Shown here: piece after piece, positions 9,898 to 18,653 of the stretch | Layout of the letters: every line of letters begins with the position of its first letter | Numbering within the stretch: position 1 is the first letter of the stretch | Origin: Leptolyngbya sp. FACHB-321 | GTDB taxonomy: Bacteria; Cyanobacteriota; Cyanobacteriia; Leptolyngbyales; Leptolyngbyaceae | Reading direction: 5' to 3' | DNA length: 64,000 bases | Assembly (NCBI RefSeq): GCF_014695975.1 | Contig: NZ_JACJPI010000058.1 | Span: forward strand, 186,001 to 250,000 | Program-made: the position numbers and the translations under genes | Notes under the pieces: generated by a model | Told to the model about the DNA's origin: nothing | Database searches by the model: none | The model's input: only the letters and a program-made list of their open reading frames with translations

Positions 9898-10474
9898 AAG
9901 GACATTCTCCTGGTTAAACGTTGCCAAAGGTAAATCTTATCTGAGTTTGAACCCGCGATCGGCTCACTCAGCACGGTCTTAAACCATGTACAAATGTAAC
10001 GAAAGAGACCATTACTAATATCTACCAGGCGGCTGAATCATTTGATTGAGTTTGACTCAATGCCTTTTTATCACCCTTTTCTGGTTTGCTGTAACGTGCT
10101 GCTCAAGGCATCTCGTAGTTAAAACCACGACAACACGTTCAACCTTCGCTTATACGGCTTACAACAGCACCAGAGTAGTAATGCTCTAGATTCGTGAAAA
10201 CAAGGGAGAACGAAGCAGAAGCTTTTCCCTGCGTTGACATCTGGTTTGAGCACTTACCTTTGTTCCACTTGCAGCAGCAATGAGGTGGTAAAGCAGATCA
10301 CGTCGAAGCAAGCAAACAGATTGATGGTGAGTACCTGGGCGTAATTAAATAGTGAAAGTAATGTCCATAACAGCAACGATCACCTCGACTAACTTTACAG
10401 AGACGATCGCACGGTAACTTAGCTATAACTCTGGATTGTATATATCTCAGGTTTTACTATATAGACTCTTGCCA
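9898..10474. other. Intergenic region between sepF and the DUF3891 gene
   Basis: No credible ORF was seen. One terminator-like hairpin reads on the + strand: ATTGAGT-TTG-ACTCAAT (10045-10061), followed by GCCTTTTTA. No + strand gene precedes it, so it would end an unknown transcript or act as an operator upstream of the DUF3891 gene. Nothing else was recognised. Confidence 0.4.
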
Positions 10475-11002
10475 CTAGCTCATCTGAGACATACTGCCCC
10501 AAGCAGGTGCAGGTTGCGTGATCTGCGTAAATGGCATAGCTCCTCGCTGTGGTGCTGGGTGTGCTACAGACGGGTAGCTGCTGATCTGTACAAAGCTGGG
10601 CGTAAACAAGAAAATATGCTCACCAAGGCGCTCTTGGTGCCCGTCAATGGCAAACGCAGCACCAGCGACAAAATCAACGCAACGCTGAGCCGCGTCAGCA
10701 TCCATCAGGCTTAGGTTCAAGATAATCGATCGCCGCTCACGCAGAGCAGTCACCGCTTGGGGCATTTCCTCGAACGATCGAGGCTCCATCAGAAACATTT
10801 CTGTATGCACTGTCTTTCGGTTTGGCATACCCACTACATTGCTGGCATTGCTAGGCGGCATTGATTGCTGCATAGCATCCATCGTCTCTGAGCTGTAGTA
10901 GGCTGCGGGAGAGCCTTCTTCTTCGTACTCGTACTCGTACTCATTCTCGTCGTAGCGATCCTCGAAGCCAAACGAATCCCACACGCGCCGAAAGATATTC
11001 AT
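10475..11002 (-). CDS. sepF: Cell division protein SepF
   Basis: A 175-residue SepF homologue (Ylmf/Cdv2 in cyanobacteria). It is an FtsZ-bundling protein of the septal ring. The N-terminus MNIFRRVWDSFGFED is the membrane-targeting amphipathic helix. A very acidic Glu/Tyr-rich linker (DENEYEYEYEEEG) follows, then the conserved dimerisation/FtsZ-binding domain from about residue 65 (MFLMEPRSFEEMPQAVTALRERRSIILNL, DAAQRCVDFVAGAAFAIDG, IFLFTPSFVQI). The start is ATG 11002 with AGAGG about 10 nt upstream, rather than the in-frame TTG three codons earlier. Length fits cyanobacterial SepF. Confidence 0.95.
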   Translation of the reverse strand: MNIFRRVWDSFGFEDRYDENEYEYEYEEEGSPAAYYSSETMDAMQQSMPPSNASNVVGMPNRKTVHTEMFLMEPRSFEEMPQAVTALRERRSIILNLSLMDADAAQRCVDFVAGAAFAIDGHQERLGEHIFLFTPSFVQISSYPSVAHPAPQRGAMPFTQITQPAPAWGSMSQMS

Positions 11003-11011
11003 GACGACCAA

Positions 11012-11388
11012 CCTCTAGATTAGTTCATGTGTTCCATCTTAACCCGATTTGAGACCGAGCGTTATTTGTCGCTTCGTCTATCTCTGCAAGAAGATAGCTA
11101 ACTAGCAACGGCTAACCTGATTATTCTCTGTGTTCATTATGTATCGAAAACGCCTTCTTCATGTCCTCTTGCGAAAGAGCAAGCATTTGTGAAAATGCTT
11201 GATGCTGCTGTCGATCGCTCCGCCTTGCTCCGCGGGTCGATTGGGCTGTACATAAAGGGGAAGCGTAATGAATGTTATGGAGCCTGGTCTTGAGGGAACC
11301 GATACGTCTGTGTTTGTACTCTGTCCTATGCAGTTAACTAAGGCAAACGATTTGTACTGAATGAGCACAGGGTTACGTAGCCAATAGC
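11012..11388. other. sepF leader / ruvC-sepF intergenic region with two GNRA hairpins
   Basis: No gene is convincing here. The + strand carries two adjacent perfect stem-loops with GNRA-type tetraloops: CTCTT-GCGA-AAGAG (11166-11179) and AAGCATTT-GTGA-AAATGCTT (11181-11200). The GNRA loops exist only when read from the + strand, which would be antisense to the sepF leader. A small + strand RNA is possible but unproven. Confidence 0.4.
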
Positions 11389-11877
11389 CTAGTTTTGATA
11401 CCAAGCAGTGAGCGCGACGGCTAACCCATCCGCTGCGTCATCAGGTTTGGGAATTTGGTCTAGATGCAGTTCGCGCGTAACTGCTGTTTGCACTTGATGC
11501 TTGTCGGCATTGCCATAGCCTGTTAGCGCTTGCTTAATCTGTGCGGGGGTAAACTCCACATAGGGTACGCTGTATTGCGCCAGTACCAGCATCACTACAC
11601 CCCGCGCCTGTGCTACGGCGATCGTGTTGCCCATCCGGTAGAAAAAGAGTTTCTCGATCGCTACCAGATCTGGCTGCCACTGCTTCATCAGCGTATGCAA
11701 ATCGTCATGGATAATAATGAGGCGCTGCCCAATCTCCTTGCCTGCTGGAGTCTGCACCACGCCATAATCCAGCACAGACACCTGCGCTTCGGTGCTGCCT
11801 GCTGCCAGACCCGAACAAGCGATCGCACCAAAGCCTAACGTTGCCAGCCCTGGATCTAAACCAAGAATCTTTTGCAT
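11389..11877 (-). CDS. ruvC: Crossover junction endodeoxyribonuclease RuvC
   Basis: A 162-residue Holliday-junction resolvase acting with RuvAB in recombinational repair. The RNase-H-like acidic tetrad is visible: D8 in LGLDPG, Glu in VAIEKLFF (about residue 75), and D147 and D150 in [10 protein letters not shown]. The family sequence [21 protein letters not shown] and the NADKHQVQ motif are present. ATG 11877 is the natural start. It lies 93 bp downstream of chlI on the same strand. Confidence 0.96.
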   Translation of the reverse strand: MQKILGLDPGLATLGFGAIACSGLAAGSTEAQVSVLDYGVVQTPAGKEIGQRLIIIHDDLHTLMKQWQPDLVAIEKLFFYRMGNTIAVAQARGVVMLVLAQYSVPYVEFTPAQIKQALTGYGNADKHQVQTAVTRELHLDQIPKPDDAADGLAVALTAWYQN

Positions 11878-11970
11878 AAAGTTAAGAGTGTTAACTTAAG
11901 GGTTTTAAGTTAAGCAGGAGACTCAAAACTTGATACTGTCGAGCGCAGTGGCACAAAGTGCTACTCAAAA

Positions 11971-13077
11971 CTATTCTCCGACCTCCAGCCCAAACACTTG
12001 ATTGAAGACCTTTTCAACCTTGTAGCCAGAGTCGATCGATTCTAGCGGATCTTTACGCAAACGGTGGCGCAAACAGAGAGTGACAACACGACGAATGTCC
12101 TGCACTGTCACTTCATCCCGACCTTCAAAGGCAGTTAACGCTTTAGCAGCACGGTTAGTTACAATGTCGCCTCGAAGACCGTCTACATCAAGTTCAGAGC
12201 AAACCTGAGAAATCTTGACACGCAAATCGTGGTCGATCGCCACCGTCTTCAGTCGCTCTTGAGCCAGCACTAGCCGCTGTTGCAATTCATCTTGCTGCGT
12301 TTGGCAGGCTTCCAGAAAGACCTGCGGATCTTGGTCAAACTCTGTCCGTTGCTCCACAATTTCGACTCGCAGCGCTGGCTCTTTCACCGTGCGAATTTCG
12401 GCGTGCATCCCAAAGCGATCAAGTAACTGAGGACGCAACTCGCCTTCTTCAGGGTTGCCAGAGCCAACGAGCACAAACCGTGCCGGATGCCGCACCGAGA
12501 TGCCTTCTCGCTCAACCGTGTTCCAACCCGAAGCGGCGGAATCGAGCAGTACATCCACTAAGTGGTCATCCAGCAAGTTGACTTCATCCACATACAAAAT
12601 GCCCCGATTTGCCTTCGCCAGTAGACCTGGTTCAAAGGCTTTTACCCCCTCTGAGAGCGCTTTTTCGATGTCGATCGTGCCGCACACACGGTCTTCCGTT
12701 GCACCTAGCGGTAGATCCACCATCGTAACTTTTTGCTTTGCTACAGGTACATCTAGCCCTTGTTCTACCTGCTGTCGCACCGCATCGCCCATCATCTCTA
12801 GGTCATGGGGATGGCTGTTGAACGGGTCATCTGCCACTACATCAATTTCGGGTAGCAGATCTGCCAGAGCGCGGATAGTGGTGGATTTGCCAGTACCACG
12901 ATCGCCCATAATCATTACCCCACCAATTTTAGGGTCAATGACATTGAGCAGCAGTGCCAGTTTCATTTCTTCCTGCCCGACGATCGCCGTAAACGGAAAC
13001 ACCGGACGACGACGGGTGGAAGTGGGCTGCACCGATCGACCATTTTCAGCTATGACGGGATTCGCAGTTGGACTCAC
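11971..13077 (-). CDS. chlI: Magnesium chelatase ATPase subunit I
   Basis: A 368-residue AAA+ subunit. With ChlD and ChlH it inserts Mg2+ into protoporphyrin IX, the committed step to chlorophyll. Visible features are Walker [11 protein letters not shown] (about residues 58-67), Walker [11 protein letters not shown], the long insertion with NTVEREG, the sensor region [21 protein letters not shown] with its Arg finger region, and the C-terminal helical lid ([14 protein letters not shown]). Length agrees with cyanobacterial ChlI. Its presence indicates an oxygenic phototroph. ChlD and ChlH are not in the window. Confidence 0.97.
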   Translation of the reverse strand: MSPTANPVIAENGRSVQPTSTRRRPVFPFTAIVGQEEMKLALLLNVIDPKIGGVMIMGDRGTGKSTTIRALADLLPEIDVVADDPFNSHPHDLEMMGDAVRQQVEQGLDVPVAKQKVTMVDLPLGATEDRVCGTIDIEKALSEGVKAFEPGLLAKANRGILYVDEVNLLDDHLVDVLLDSAASGWNTVEREGISVRHPARFVLVGSGNPEEGELRPQLLDRFGMHAEIRTVKEPALRVEIVEQRTEFDQDPQVFLEACQTQQDELQQRLVLAQERLKTVAIDHDLRVKISQVCSELDVDGLRGDIVTNRAAKALTAFEGRDEVTVQDIRRVVTLCLRHRLRKDPLESIDSGYKVEKVFNQVFGLEVGE

Positions 13078-13185
13078 GGACTTACCTGATGTTAGTGAAA
13101 GCGAGTGGATTACAGTCTTTTATTGTGCCATAGAGGGGATGGAGGAAGGTAAAAGCAAGAAGGCAAAAGTAAAGCCTTCAATCCC

Positions 13186-13312
13186 TAGCGTTTAGCGTTC
13201 AGCCCTCAGCGTTTAGCGTTTAGCCTTCTGCCCTCTGTTCCCTTCCGCCTTTTGCCTTCTGCCTTCTGCCTCTTGCCTCCTGCCTTTCGCCTCCTGCCTT
13301 CTACTTTTTGTC
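13186..13312. repeat. Short tandem repeat block (GCGTTTAGC and CCTTCTG units)
   Basis: About 125 bp made of degenerate short repeats. First come repeated GCGTTTAGCGTTCAGCCCTCA-like units, then many CCTTCTG/CCTCCTG/CCTTTTG heptamers. The block fills the space between chlI and the cupin gene and runs up to the cupin 3' end. The same heptamer family appears at 15276-15312 and, inverted, at 57834-57873. Confidence 0.8.
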
Positions 13313-13699
13313 TTCTCCTGGATCATCACCAAACCGCGTAATGTCGTCCTCGCCTAGATATTCGCCGTTTTGCACCTCAATCATGACTAGAGGAATCACG
13401 CCAGGGTTTTCAACCCGATGGGGCGTACACATCGGCACATAGGTCGATTGCTTTTGTGTCAGGGTTGTTTCTTGACCATCGCAGATAACCTTAGCGGTGC
13501 CCGAAACAACGATCCAATGCTCGCTCCGGTGGTAGTGCATCTGGGTGCTAATGTGCTGACTAGGTGCTAGCTCAATCCGGTTAATGCGGTAGTGGTTACT
13601 TTCTTCTAGCAGCGTTACAGTACCCCAGGGTCGAGAGCGAACGGTGTCTGAGTCAGTAGGTGGCACGGAGGAGAGATCGTGATTGCCTTTTTCGCCCAT
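13301..13699 (-). CDS. Cupin protein, mannose-6-phosphate isomerase type II C-terminal-like
   Basis: A single-domain cupin of about 132 residues. It matches the C-terminal isomerase half of bifunctional mannose-1-P guanylyltransferase/mannose-6-P isomerase: SRPWGTVTLLEE, the metal-binding HYHRSEHWIVVSGTAKV, YVPMCTPHRVENPG and the terminal VQNGEYLGEDDITRF. This points to fructose-6-P/mannose-6-P interconversion for GDP-mannose supply, or a stand-alone regulatory cupin. I chose ATG 13699. An in-frame TTG at 13714 with AGGAG upstream and an ATG at 13732 are alternatives. The C-terminal DPGEDKK is encoded at the edge of the repeat block. Confidence 0.85.
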   Translation of the reverse strand: MGEKGNHDLSSVPPTDSDTVRSRPWGTVTLLEESNHYRINRIELAPSQHISTQMHYHRSEHWIVVSGTAKVICDGQETTLTQKQSTYVPMCTPHRVENPGVIPLVMIEVQNGEYLGEDDITRFGDDPGEDKK

Positions 13700-13799
13700 A
13701 ATCTTAGCTACCAAAATCCACACTCCTATCATGCCGGATTTTTAGTCGCTCTCATCAATACACCATGCCCTATAACCCTTAACTATCAAGGCTTACCGC

Positions 13800-14294
13800 T
13801 CATTTGCGAACGATTTCACGCTCTGGGGGTGGCGATGGCTTAAAGCTGGCAATGAGTAAACAGACGATGCCAACATTAATGAACGTATCTGCGATGTTGA
13901 AGATCGGAAAGCGAATCAACCGGAAGTCCAAAAAGTCGATGACTTCACCAACTAGAAAGCGATCGATCCCGTTACCCAGCGCGCCTGACAAGATAAACCC
14001 ATAGCCGACCTGCTCCCAGCGATTGAGCGTAAATCTTTTTGACCACGCCAGCACCATCAGTCCAAGGCTGACTCCCAGGGATAGCCAGCGCAGCCATACT
14101 GAACCGCCAGGAAAGATGCTGAAGGCTGCTCCGGGGTTTAACGCATACGTAAAGTGAAAGACGCCTGGTATAACCGGAATGGTGTAGTTCAAAATGGGCG
14201 GAAAGATGTAAGTGACGAACAGCACCTTGGTCAGGCGATCGAGCGCCAGTCCAACCAAAGCAGCAAGCCAAAAGAAGCGGTTTTTAAAGAACAT
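13800..14294 (-). CDS. lspA: Lipoprotein signal peptidase LspA
   Basis: A 164-residue, four-helix membrane aspartyl protease (signal peptidase II) that cleaves prolipoprotein signal peptides after lipidation. The catalytic Asp pair lies in GNGIDRF and FNIADTFIN. Other LspA hallmarks are ALDRLTK near the N-terminus and FALNPGAAFSIF-like (YALNPGAAFSIF). I chose ATG 14294; the upstream TTG adds six residues. It lies 64 bp downstream of bioY on the same strand. Confidence 0.95.
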   Translation of the reverse strand: MFFKNRFFWLAALVGLALDRLTKVLFVTYIFPPILNYTIPVIPGVFHFTYALNPGAAFSIFPGGSVWLRWLSLGVSLGLMVLAWSKRFTLNRWEQVGYGFILSGALGNGIDRFLVGEVIDFLDFRLIRFPIFNIADTFINVGIVCLLIASFKPSPPPEREIVRK

Positions 14295-14358
14295 TAAAAG
14301 CGACCAATGCAAAACTCATCACTCAACGCCCTCTCAGACTAGCAATCATCTCAGACTA

Positions 14359-14937
14359 TCAATAAAACATCAGTTGACGCAGTGTAAAGGCAAGGACCGT
14401 CACAGCACAGACGATCGCCAGTTGCCCTGGCAGCGGGTACAACGAATATTTCATCAACGACTGCTGCAACGGCAAGCCAGACTGGTTGACAAACCCTAGC
14501 CCATACATAGCCGCCAGGTAAAGCATACCTGTCACATGAATGCTCAGCAGCCCGCACAAGCAGCTAAAAGCGAGTGACTCTAGCTTGGCTGATGCTTTGA
14601 ATGCCAGATAGCCACATAGCCAAGCGCCGGGGATAAAGCCCAGAATGTATCCAAAACTGGGTTCCTTAAGGTAGCCCAAGCCACCACCCTGAGCGAACAC
14701 TGGAAACCAGGTCAACCCCAGCATGATGTAAGCGATTTGGGACAGAGCAGCCGCATTTTTACCGCCGAGGCACCCCACCAGCAAGGCTGCCCCAAACTGG
14801 TAAGTGACTCCTAACGAGTGGGTTTGATAGCCTATCGCCCCTAAAGATGGGGTCGTCATAAAGGCTTCCAAAAACGTACCCCCGATCGTCAGGATGAGAC
14901 CAATGAGCGCCCACAGCAATTCAGTGGAAAAAGCCAT
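14359..14937 (-). CDS. bioY: Biotin transporter BioY
   Basis: A 192-residue, six-helix S-component for biotin uptake. The family motif for the GP.GGYL.GF region appears as PSFGYILGFIPGAWLCG, and the N-terminal AALLVGCLGGKNAAALSQIAYIMLGL and the YxxG.P.. segments fit. BioY acts alone or with the EcfAT energising module, whose genes are not nearby. I chose ATG 14937; the frame can open at TTG 14946. It is probably co-transcribed with lspA. Confidence 0.9.
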   Translation of the reverse strand: MAFSTELLWALIGLILTIGGTFLEAFMTTPSLGAIGYQTHSLGVTYQFGAALLVGCLGGKNAAALSQIAYIMLGLTWFPVFAQGGGLGYLKEPSFGYILGFIPGAWLCGYLAFKASAKLESLAFSCLCGLLSIHVTGMLYLAAMYGLGFVNQSGLPLQQSLMKYSLYPLPGQLAIVCAVTVLAFTLRQLMFY

Positions 14938-15314
14938 GACGTGCAAAAGTAAAAGTGTAAAAGCAAACTTGCGGCAGAGTCCAAAATTTTACCGTCTGCG
15001 TTTTGCTTTTTAACAGCTTTATCTCTACTGACTTGCACTAAAAGGGCATTGTCTCCCTTACTTAACCTGGCAAAACTTATTTGCTAGCAGCACGTACAAG
15101 CGGTTGGTTTCTTGATGCTTAAACAGCGATCCTCCATTTGTGTCAGTTTTACAGCCCTTTACGCACGCAGATCATCATCCCTCACAGCTCATTAGTACAA
15201 GAGCCTGGCATATTGCAGAAACGGCTGTAACTACAGATAGCTAAGGCGAAAAGCAGGCAACTGAATTGCTTCTACCCTCCGCCTTCTGCCTTCTGCCCTC
15301 CGCCTTTCACCCTC
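14938..15314. other. Intergenic region between ntrC and bioY, with heptamer repeats
   Basis: No gene or recognisable riboswitch was seen. The left end is A/T-rich with repeated AAAAGTAAAAG-like words just upstream of bioY. The right end (15276-15312) holds CCTTCTG-type heptamer repeats directly after the ntrC stop. Confidence 0.45.
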
Positions 15315-16700
15315 CTACACGTAGGACGCGATCGTTTCGCGATATTGGCTCTTCGGTTTCACGCCCTTTAGTTCTGCCACCTTGTCTTTATCCTTGAAGA
15401 ATTGGATCGTTGGCGTACCGACAACGCCAGCCGCCTCAGCGATTTCAGGGTCTTGTTCGATGTCGATTTCGATGTAGTGAATCTTGCCATCAAACTCATC
15501 GACAACTTTGTTCAGAATCGGCTTAAGCGTATGGCAGGGACCGCATTGCGGGGAAGCATACTTGACCATGATCAGGCGATCGCTGGCATGATACAGCTTG
15601 CGCAGTGCGTAGCCTCCTTCGTGCCGGGTACGTTCCCCACTGAATTCGGTTTCTTGTTCGGCTTCTGTTTTCTTAGCAGTCGGTTCTGCGGCTGGCTTTT
15701 CAGAATCAGTCTGGTGAAACTCTTGAATCAGATGATTAACAGACAACCACCGTTCTGCCAGCATCGCTGCCTGGCAGCCTGTGCCCGCTGCTGTAATTGC
15801 CTGACGAAACTCGTGATCTTGCACATCGCCTGCGGTAAAGACACCTTCGACGCTGGTTTCAACCGAACCGGGCTTGGTGACGATGTAGCCCACATCATCC
15901 AGTTCTAGCTGTCCTTTGAAGAGGGATGTGTTGGGAGTATGCCCGATCGCGTAAAACAGCCCCTTGACGTGCAGCTCGCTCTCTTCGCCCGTCTTAGTGT
16001 CTTTCAGCTTGATCCCTTTCATGTGGTCTGCTTCACCAAACACATCCACGATATCGGTATTCCAGTGGATGGTAATTTTTGGGTTATTCAAGACACGATC
16101 TTGCATCGCTTTGCTGGCGCGCATCTTTTCGGTTCGCACTAGCATGTGCACGTGAGAGCCGTACTTCGTCAGATAAATTGATTCTTCGGCTGCCGAGTCG
16201 CCGCCACCGACAACTGCCAGTTCTGCCGATCGAAAAATGGGGGTAGCGCCATCACAAATCGCGCAGGCGGAGATACCGCGACTCCAAAATTGGCTTTCGC
16301 ACGGTAGTCCCAGTCGCTTGGCTGTTGCACCGGTCGCAATCACAATGCTGTGGGCAAGGACTTCGCGTTCATCCGATCGCACCACAAAGGGACGCTGGCT
16401 AAGATCAACCGATGTGACATCTTCAGTCACTAACTCTGCACCCCAGCGAATCGCTTGTGCTTTCATCCGATCCATCAACTGCGGTCCGGTGATGCCCTCT
16501 GGGAATCCAGGAAAGTTTTCAACTTCGGTGGTTGTCATGAGTTGCCCACCCGGCAAACCGCCCGCCTGATAGCCCTCAAACATAAAGGGCTTGAGGTTAG
16601 CGCGAGCTGCATAAATAGCTGCCGTATATCCGGCTGGACCGGAGCCGATAATCACTACATTTTCAACGGTTGGAGTGGTCATTGCCCTATACAAACTCAT
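15315..16700 (-). CDS. ntrC: NADPH-thioredoxin reductase fused to thioredoxin (NTRC)
   Basis: A 461-residue fusion of NADPH-dependent thioredoxin reductase and thioredoxin. FAD motif GSGPAG at 19-24; redox-active CAIC at C146/C149; NADPH motif VGGGDSA at 164-170; linker about 325-370; thioredoxin domain with CGPC at 386-389 and the cis-Pro GTPT segment. This architecture is known from chloroplasts and cyanobacteria. There it passes electrons from NADPH to 2-Cys peroxiredoxin and to biosynthetic enzymes, especially in the dark. The symbol follows plant/cyanobacterial usage and is unrelated to the nitrogen regulator NtrC. It is divergent from gcvT, with a 117-bp spacer. Confidence 0.95.
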   Translation of the reverse strand: MSLYRAMTTPTVENVVIIGSGPAGYTAAIYAARANLKPFMFEGYQAGGLPGGQLMTTTEVENFPGFPEGITGPQLMDRMKAQAIRWGAELVTEDVTSVDLSQRPFVVRSDEREVLAHSIVIATGATAKRLGLPCESQFWSRGISACAICDGATPIFRSAELAVVGGGDSAAEESIYLTKYGSHVHMLVRTEKMRASKAMQDRVLNNPKITIHWNTDIVDVFGEADHMKGIKLKDTKTGEESELHVKGLFYAIGHTPNTSLFKGQLELDDVGYIVTKPGSVETSVEGVFTAGDVQDHEFRQAITAAGTGCQAAMLAERWLSVNHLIQEFHQTDSEKPAAEPTAKKTEAEQETEFSGERTRHEGGYALRKLYHASDRLIMVKYASPQCGPCHTLKPILNKVVDEFDGKIHYIEIDIEQDPEIAEAAGVVGTPTIQFFKDKDKVAELKGVKPKSQYRETIASYV

Positions 16701-16817
16701 AACGACTACGCTTAGTATAATCTATTTCACCCCTAATGCAACCCTTCCGTCATACACAGCCATAACAACCGGGTTTCCTTTAGGATTAAAAGTGTTCACG
16801 GCAAGGAAACAGAACTT
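16701..16817. promoter_or_regulatory. Divergent ntrC / gcvT promoter region
   Basis: This 117-bp spacer must hold both promoters. A clear -10-like TATAAT is on the + strand at 16716-16721, about 97 bp upstream of the gcvT GTG, with no good -35 hexamer. Ahead of gcvT an AAGGAAAC lies about 10 nt before the GTG. I looked for a glycine riboswitch and saw none of its conserved elements. Confidence 0.45.
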
Positions 16818-17960
16818 GTGACACCTCACGAAAACAAGGCAGCGATGGTGCCGGACATACCGCTGCCTCTGGCGCGGACCCCCCTCTTTGATGTTGGGAT
16901 TAGCCTCAAGGCGCGCATGACTGAGTTTTCTGGTTGGGAAATGCCCGTGCAGTACAGCGGCATTACCCACGAGCATCAGGCAGTGCGATCGTCGGCTGGA
17001 ATGTTTGATATTTCGCACATGGGCAAGTTTTTGCTGACGGGCGATCGCTTAGTAAACCAACTCCAGCGACTGGTGCCCTCTGACCTGAGCCGTTTGCAGC
17101 CCGGTCAGGCACAATATACAGTGCTGCTCAATGCCCAGGCAGGCATTATCGATGACCTAATTTTTTACTATCAGGGGTTGGATGCAGCGGGTCAACAACG
17201 CTGGTTTGCGATCGTCAATGCCGCGACACTGCTGAAGGACAAGACCTGGATGCTAGAACAGCTTGATCAGAGTCGGCTGACGTTTCAGGATCTTTCCACA
17301 ACGCATGTGCTGCTGGCAGTGCAGGGACCCGATGCCGTGAAGCACTTGCAGCCCTTTGTGCAGGCTGATCTAGCCCCAGTGCCAGCGTTTGGTCATTTGG
17401 AGAGCAACGTCTTAGGACAACCTGGTTTTCTGGCGCGGACAGGCTATACGGGTGAGGACGGTTTTGAAGTCATGGTCGAGCCATCGGTAGGGATAGAGTT
17501 GTGGCGATCGCTGCTTAATGCAGGCGTGACCCCATGCGGGTTGGGCGCTCGCGATACCCTGCGTTTGGAAGCTGCAATGGCGCTTTATGGTCAGGATATT
17601 GATGGCACGACGACACCGCTTGAAGCCGGTTTGGGCTGGCTGGTGCATCTGGACAAAGGGGACTTCATTGGGCGATCGGTGCTGGAGCAGCAAAAGCAAT
17701 CAGGCGTGCAGCGACGTCTCGTTGGGCTTCAAATGCAGGGACGCAACATTGCCCGTCACGGCTACCCAGTGTTTCACGATGGTCAGCCTGTTGGGGAGGT
17801 CACGAGCGGCACCCAGTCTCCAACCTTGGGTCACGCGATCGCGCTTGCTTACGTGCCTGCATCTTTGAGTAAACCGGGTCAGGCGATCGACGTAGAAATT
17901 CGCGGTAAACTTTATCCGGCTGTAGTGGTCAAAAAACCGTTCTACCGCCGTTTGCGATAG
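16818..17960 (+). CDS. gcvT: Glycine cleavage system T protein (aminomethyltransferase)
   Basis: A 380-residue tetrahydrofolate-dependent aminomethyltransferase. It releases ammonia from the aminomethyl-lipoyl H protein and forms 5,10-methylene-THF. Signatures: RTPLFDVGISLKARMTEFSGWEMPVQY, FDISHMGKFLLTG, ARTGYTGEDGFE and the C-terminal GEVTSGTQSPTLG and LYPAVVVKKPFYRR. Length is usual. GTG 16818 is preceded by AAGGA; ATG 16845 is an alternative. It is the first gene of gcvT-gcvH-gcvP, which recycles photorespiratory glycine in a cyanobacterium. Confidence 0.96.
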   Translation: MTPHENKAAMVPDIPLPLARTPLFDVGISLKARMTEFSGWEMPVQYSGITHEHQAVRSSAGMFDISHMGKFLLTGDRLVNQLQRLVPSDLSRLQPGQAQYTVLLNAQAGIIDDLIFYYQGLDAAGQQRWFAIVNAATLLKDKTWMLEQLDQSRLTFQDLSTTHVLLAVQGPDAVKHLQPFVQADLAPVPAFGHLESNVLGQPGFLARTGYTGEDGFEVMVEPSVGIELWRSLLNAGVTPCGLGARDTLRLEAAMALYGQDIDGTTTPLEAGLGWLVHLDKGDFIGRSVLEQQKQSGVQRRLVGLQMQGRNIARHGYPVFHDGQPVGEVTSGTQSPTLGHAIALAYVPASLSKPGQAIDVEIRGKLYPAVVVKKPFYRRLR

Positions 17961-17991
17961 CTGTCAGGCAAAATTGCTTTAAGGAGACGAC

Positions 17992-18381
17992 ATGACTTTT
18001 GACTATCCCGGTGATTTGAAGTACCTGGATTCGCACGAATATGCCCGTTTAGAGGGGGAGATTGCGACGATCGGCATTAGTGCTTTTGCCATTGATCAAC
18101 TAGGCGACATTGTGTTCTTAGAGCTGCCAGAGATGGGAGACGCAATCACAAAAGGTGAAAAATTTGGCACGGTCGAATCAGTCAAAGCCGTAGAAGACCT
18201 CAACTCTCCTGTTACTGGCACCGTTATTGATATCAACGCACCGCTGATTGAAGCACCAGAGCAGCTAGCCGACGACCCCTATGGTGAGGGGTGGCTGCTG
18301 AAGGTGAGAGTAAACGATCCAGGTGATGTCGATGATGCACTCTCGGCAGATGAGTATCGTCAGCAGGTTGAAGGCGTATGA
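17992..18381 (+). CDS. gcvH: Glycine cleavage system H protein
   Basis: A 129-residue lipoyl carrier shuttling the aminomethyl group from P to T protein. The lipoylated lysine is K65 in [27 protein letters not shown] and the C-terminal [10 protein letters not shown] are typical. AAGGAGA lies 7 nt before ATG 17992, a strong ribosome binding site. It is 31 bp after gcvT. Confidence 0.97.
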   Translation: MTFDYPGDLKYLDSHEYARLEGEIATIGISAFAIDQLGDIVFLELPEMGDAITKGEKFGTVESVKAVEDLNSPVTGTVIDINAPLIEAPEQLADDPYGEGWLLKVRVNDPGDVDDALSADEYRQQVEGV

Positions 18382-18653
18382 GGGGATACAAGGATGAGGG
18401 ATAAGGGATGAAGGCTAAATGTTCTGAGTTGGGCGAAAGGAGGGATGAGGAGCGTTTGAGTCAGCTCTGCTGACTGAATCTGACCTCTTAGCCTTTCGCT
18501 TGCCTTATTCCTTCTTCGGACTCACTGTTTTTACCTTTTCTCTGTCTCCCAGCGCTTTTTGCTCAGATATTGCAGAATATGAAAGTAGTCTGCCGTAGTG
18601 TGTAGCATTGCTAACTGCACCCGATCAAGCGCTACTTGTTCGCTACCCTCCTA
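18382..18653 (+). other. gcvH-gcvP spacer
   Basis: A 270-bp spacer between genes that are otherwise in order. Its left part consists of degenerate GGGATGAGGG/AAGGATGAGG repeats of the same purine-rich family as elsewhere in the window. A separate promoter for gcvP is possible, but no convincing -35/-10 pair was seen. Confidence 0.4.

Noticed and set aside
10436-10714. 92-codon + strand frame
   Set aside because: Antisense to sepF.
16701-16817. Glycine riboswitch before gcvT
   Set aside because: The spacer is short and shows none of the conserved glycine-aptamer elements.
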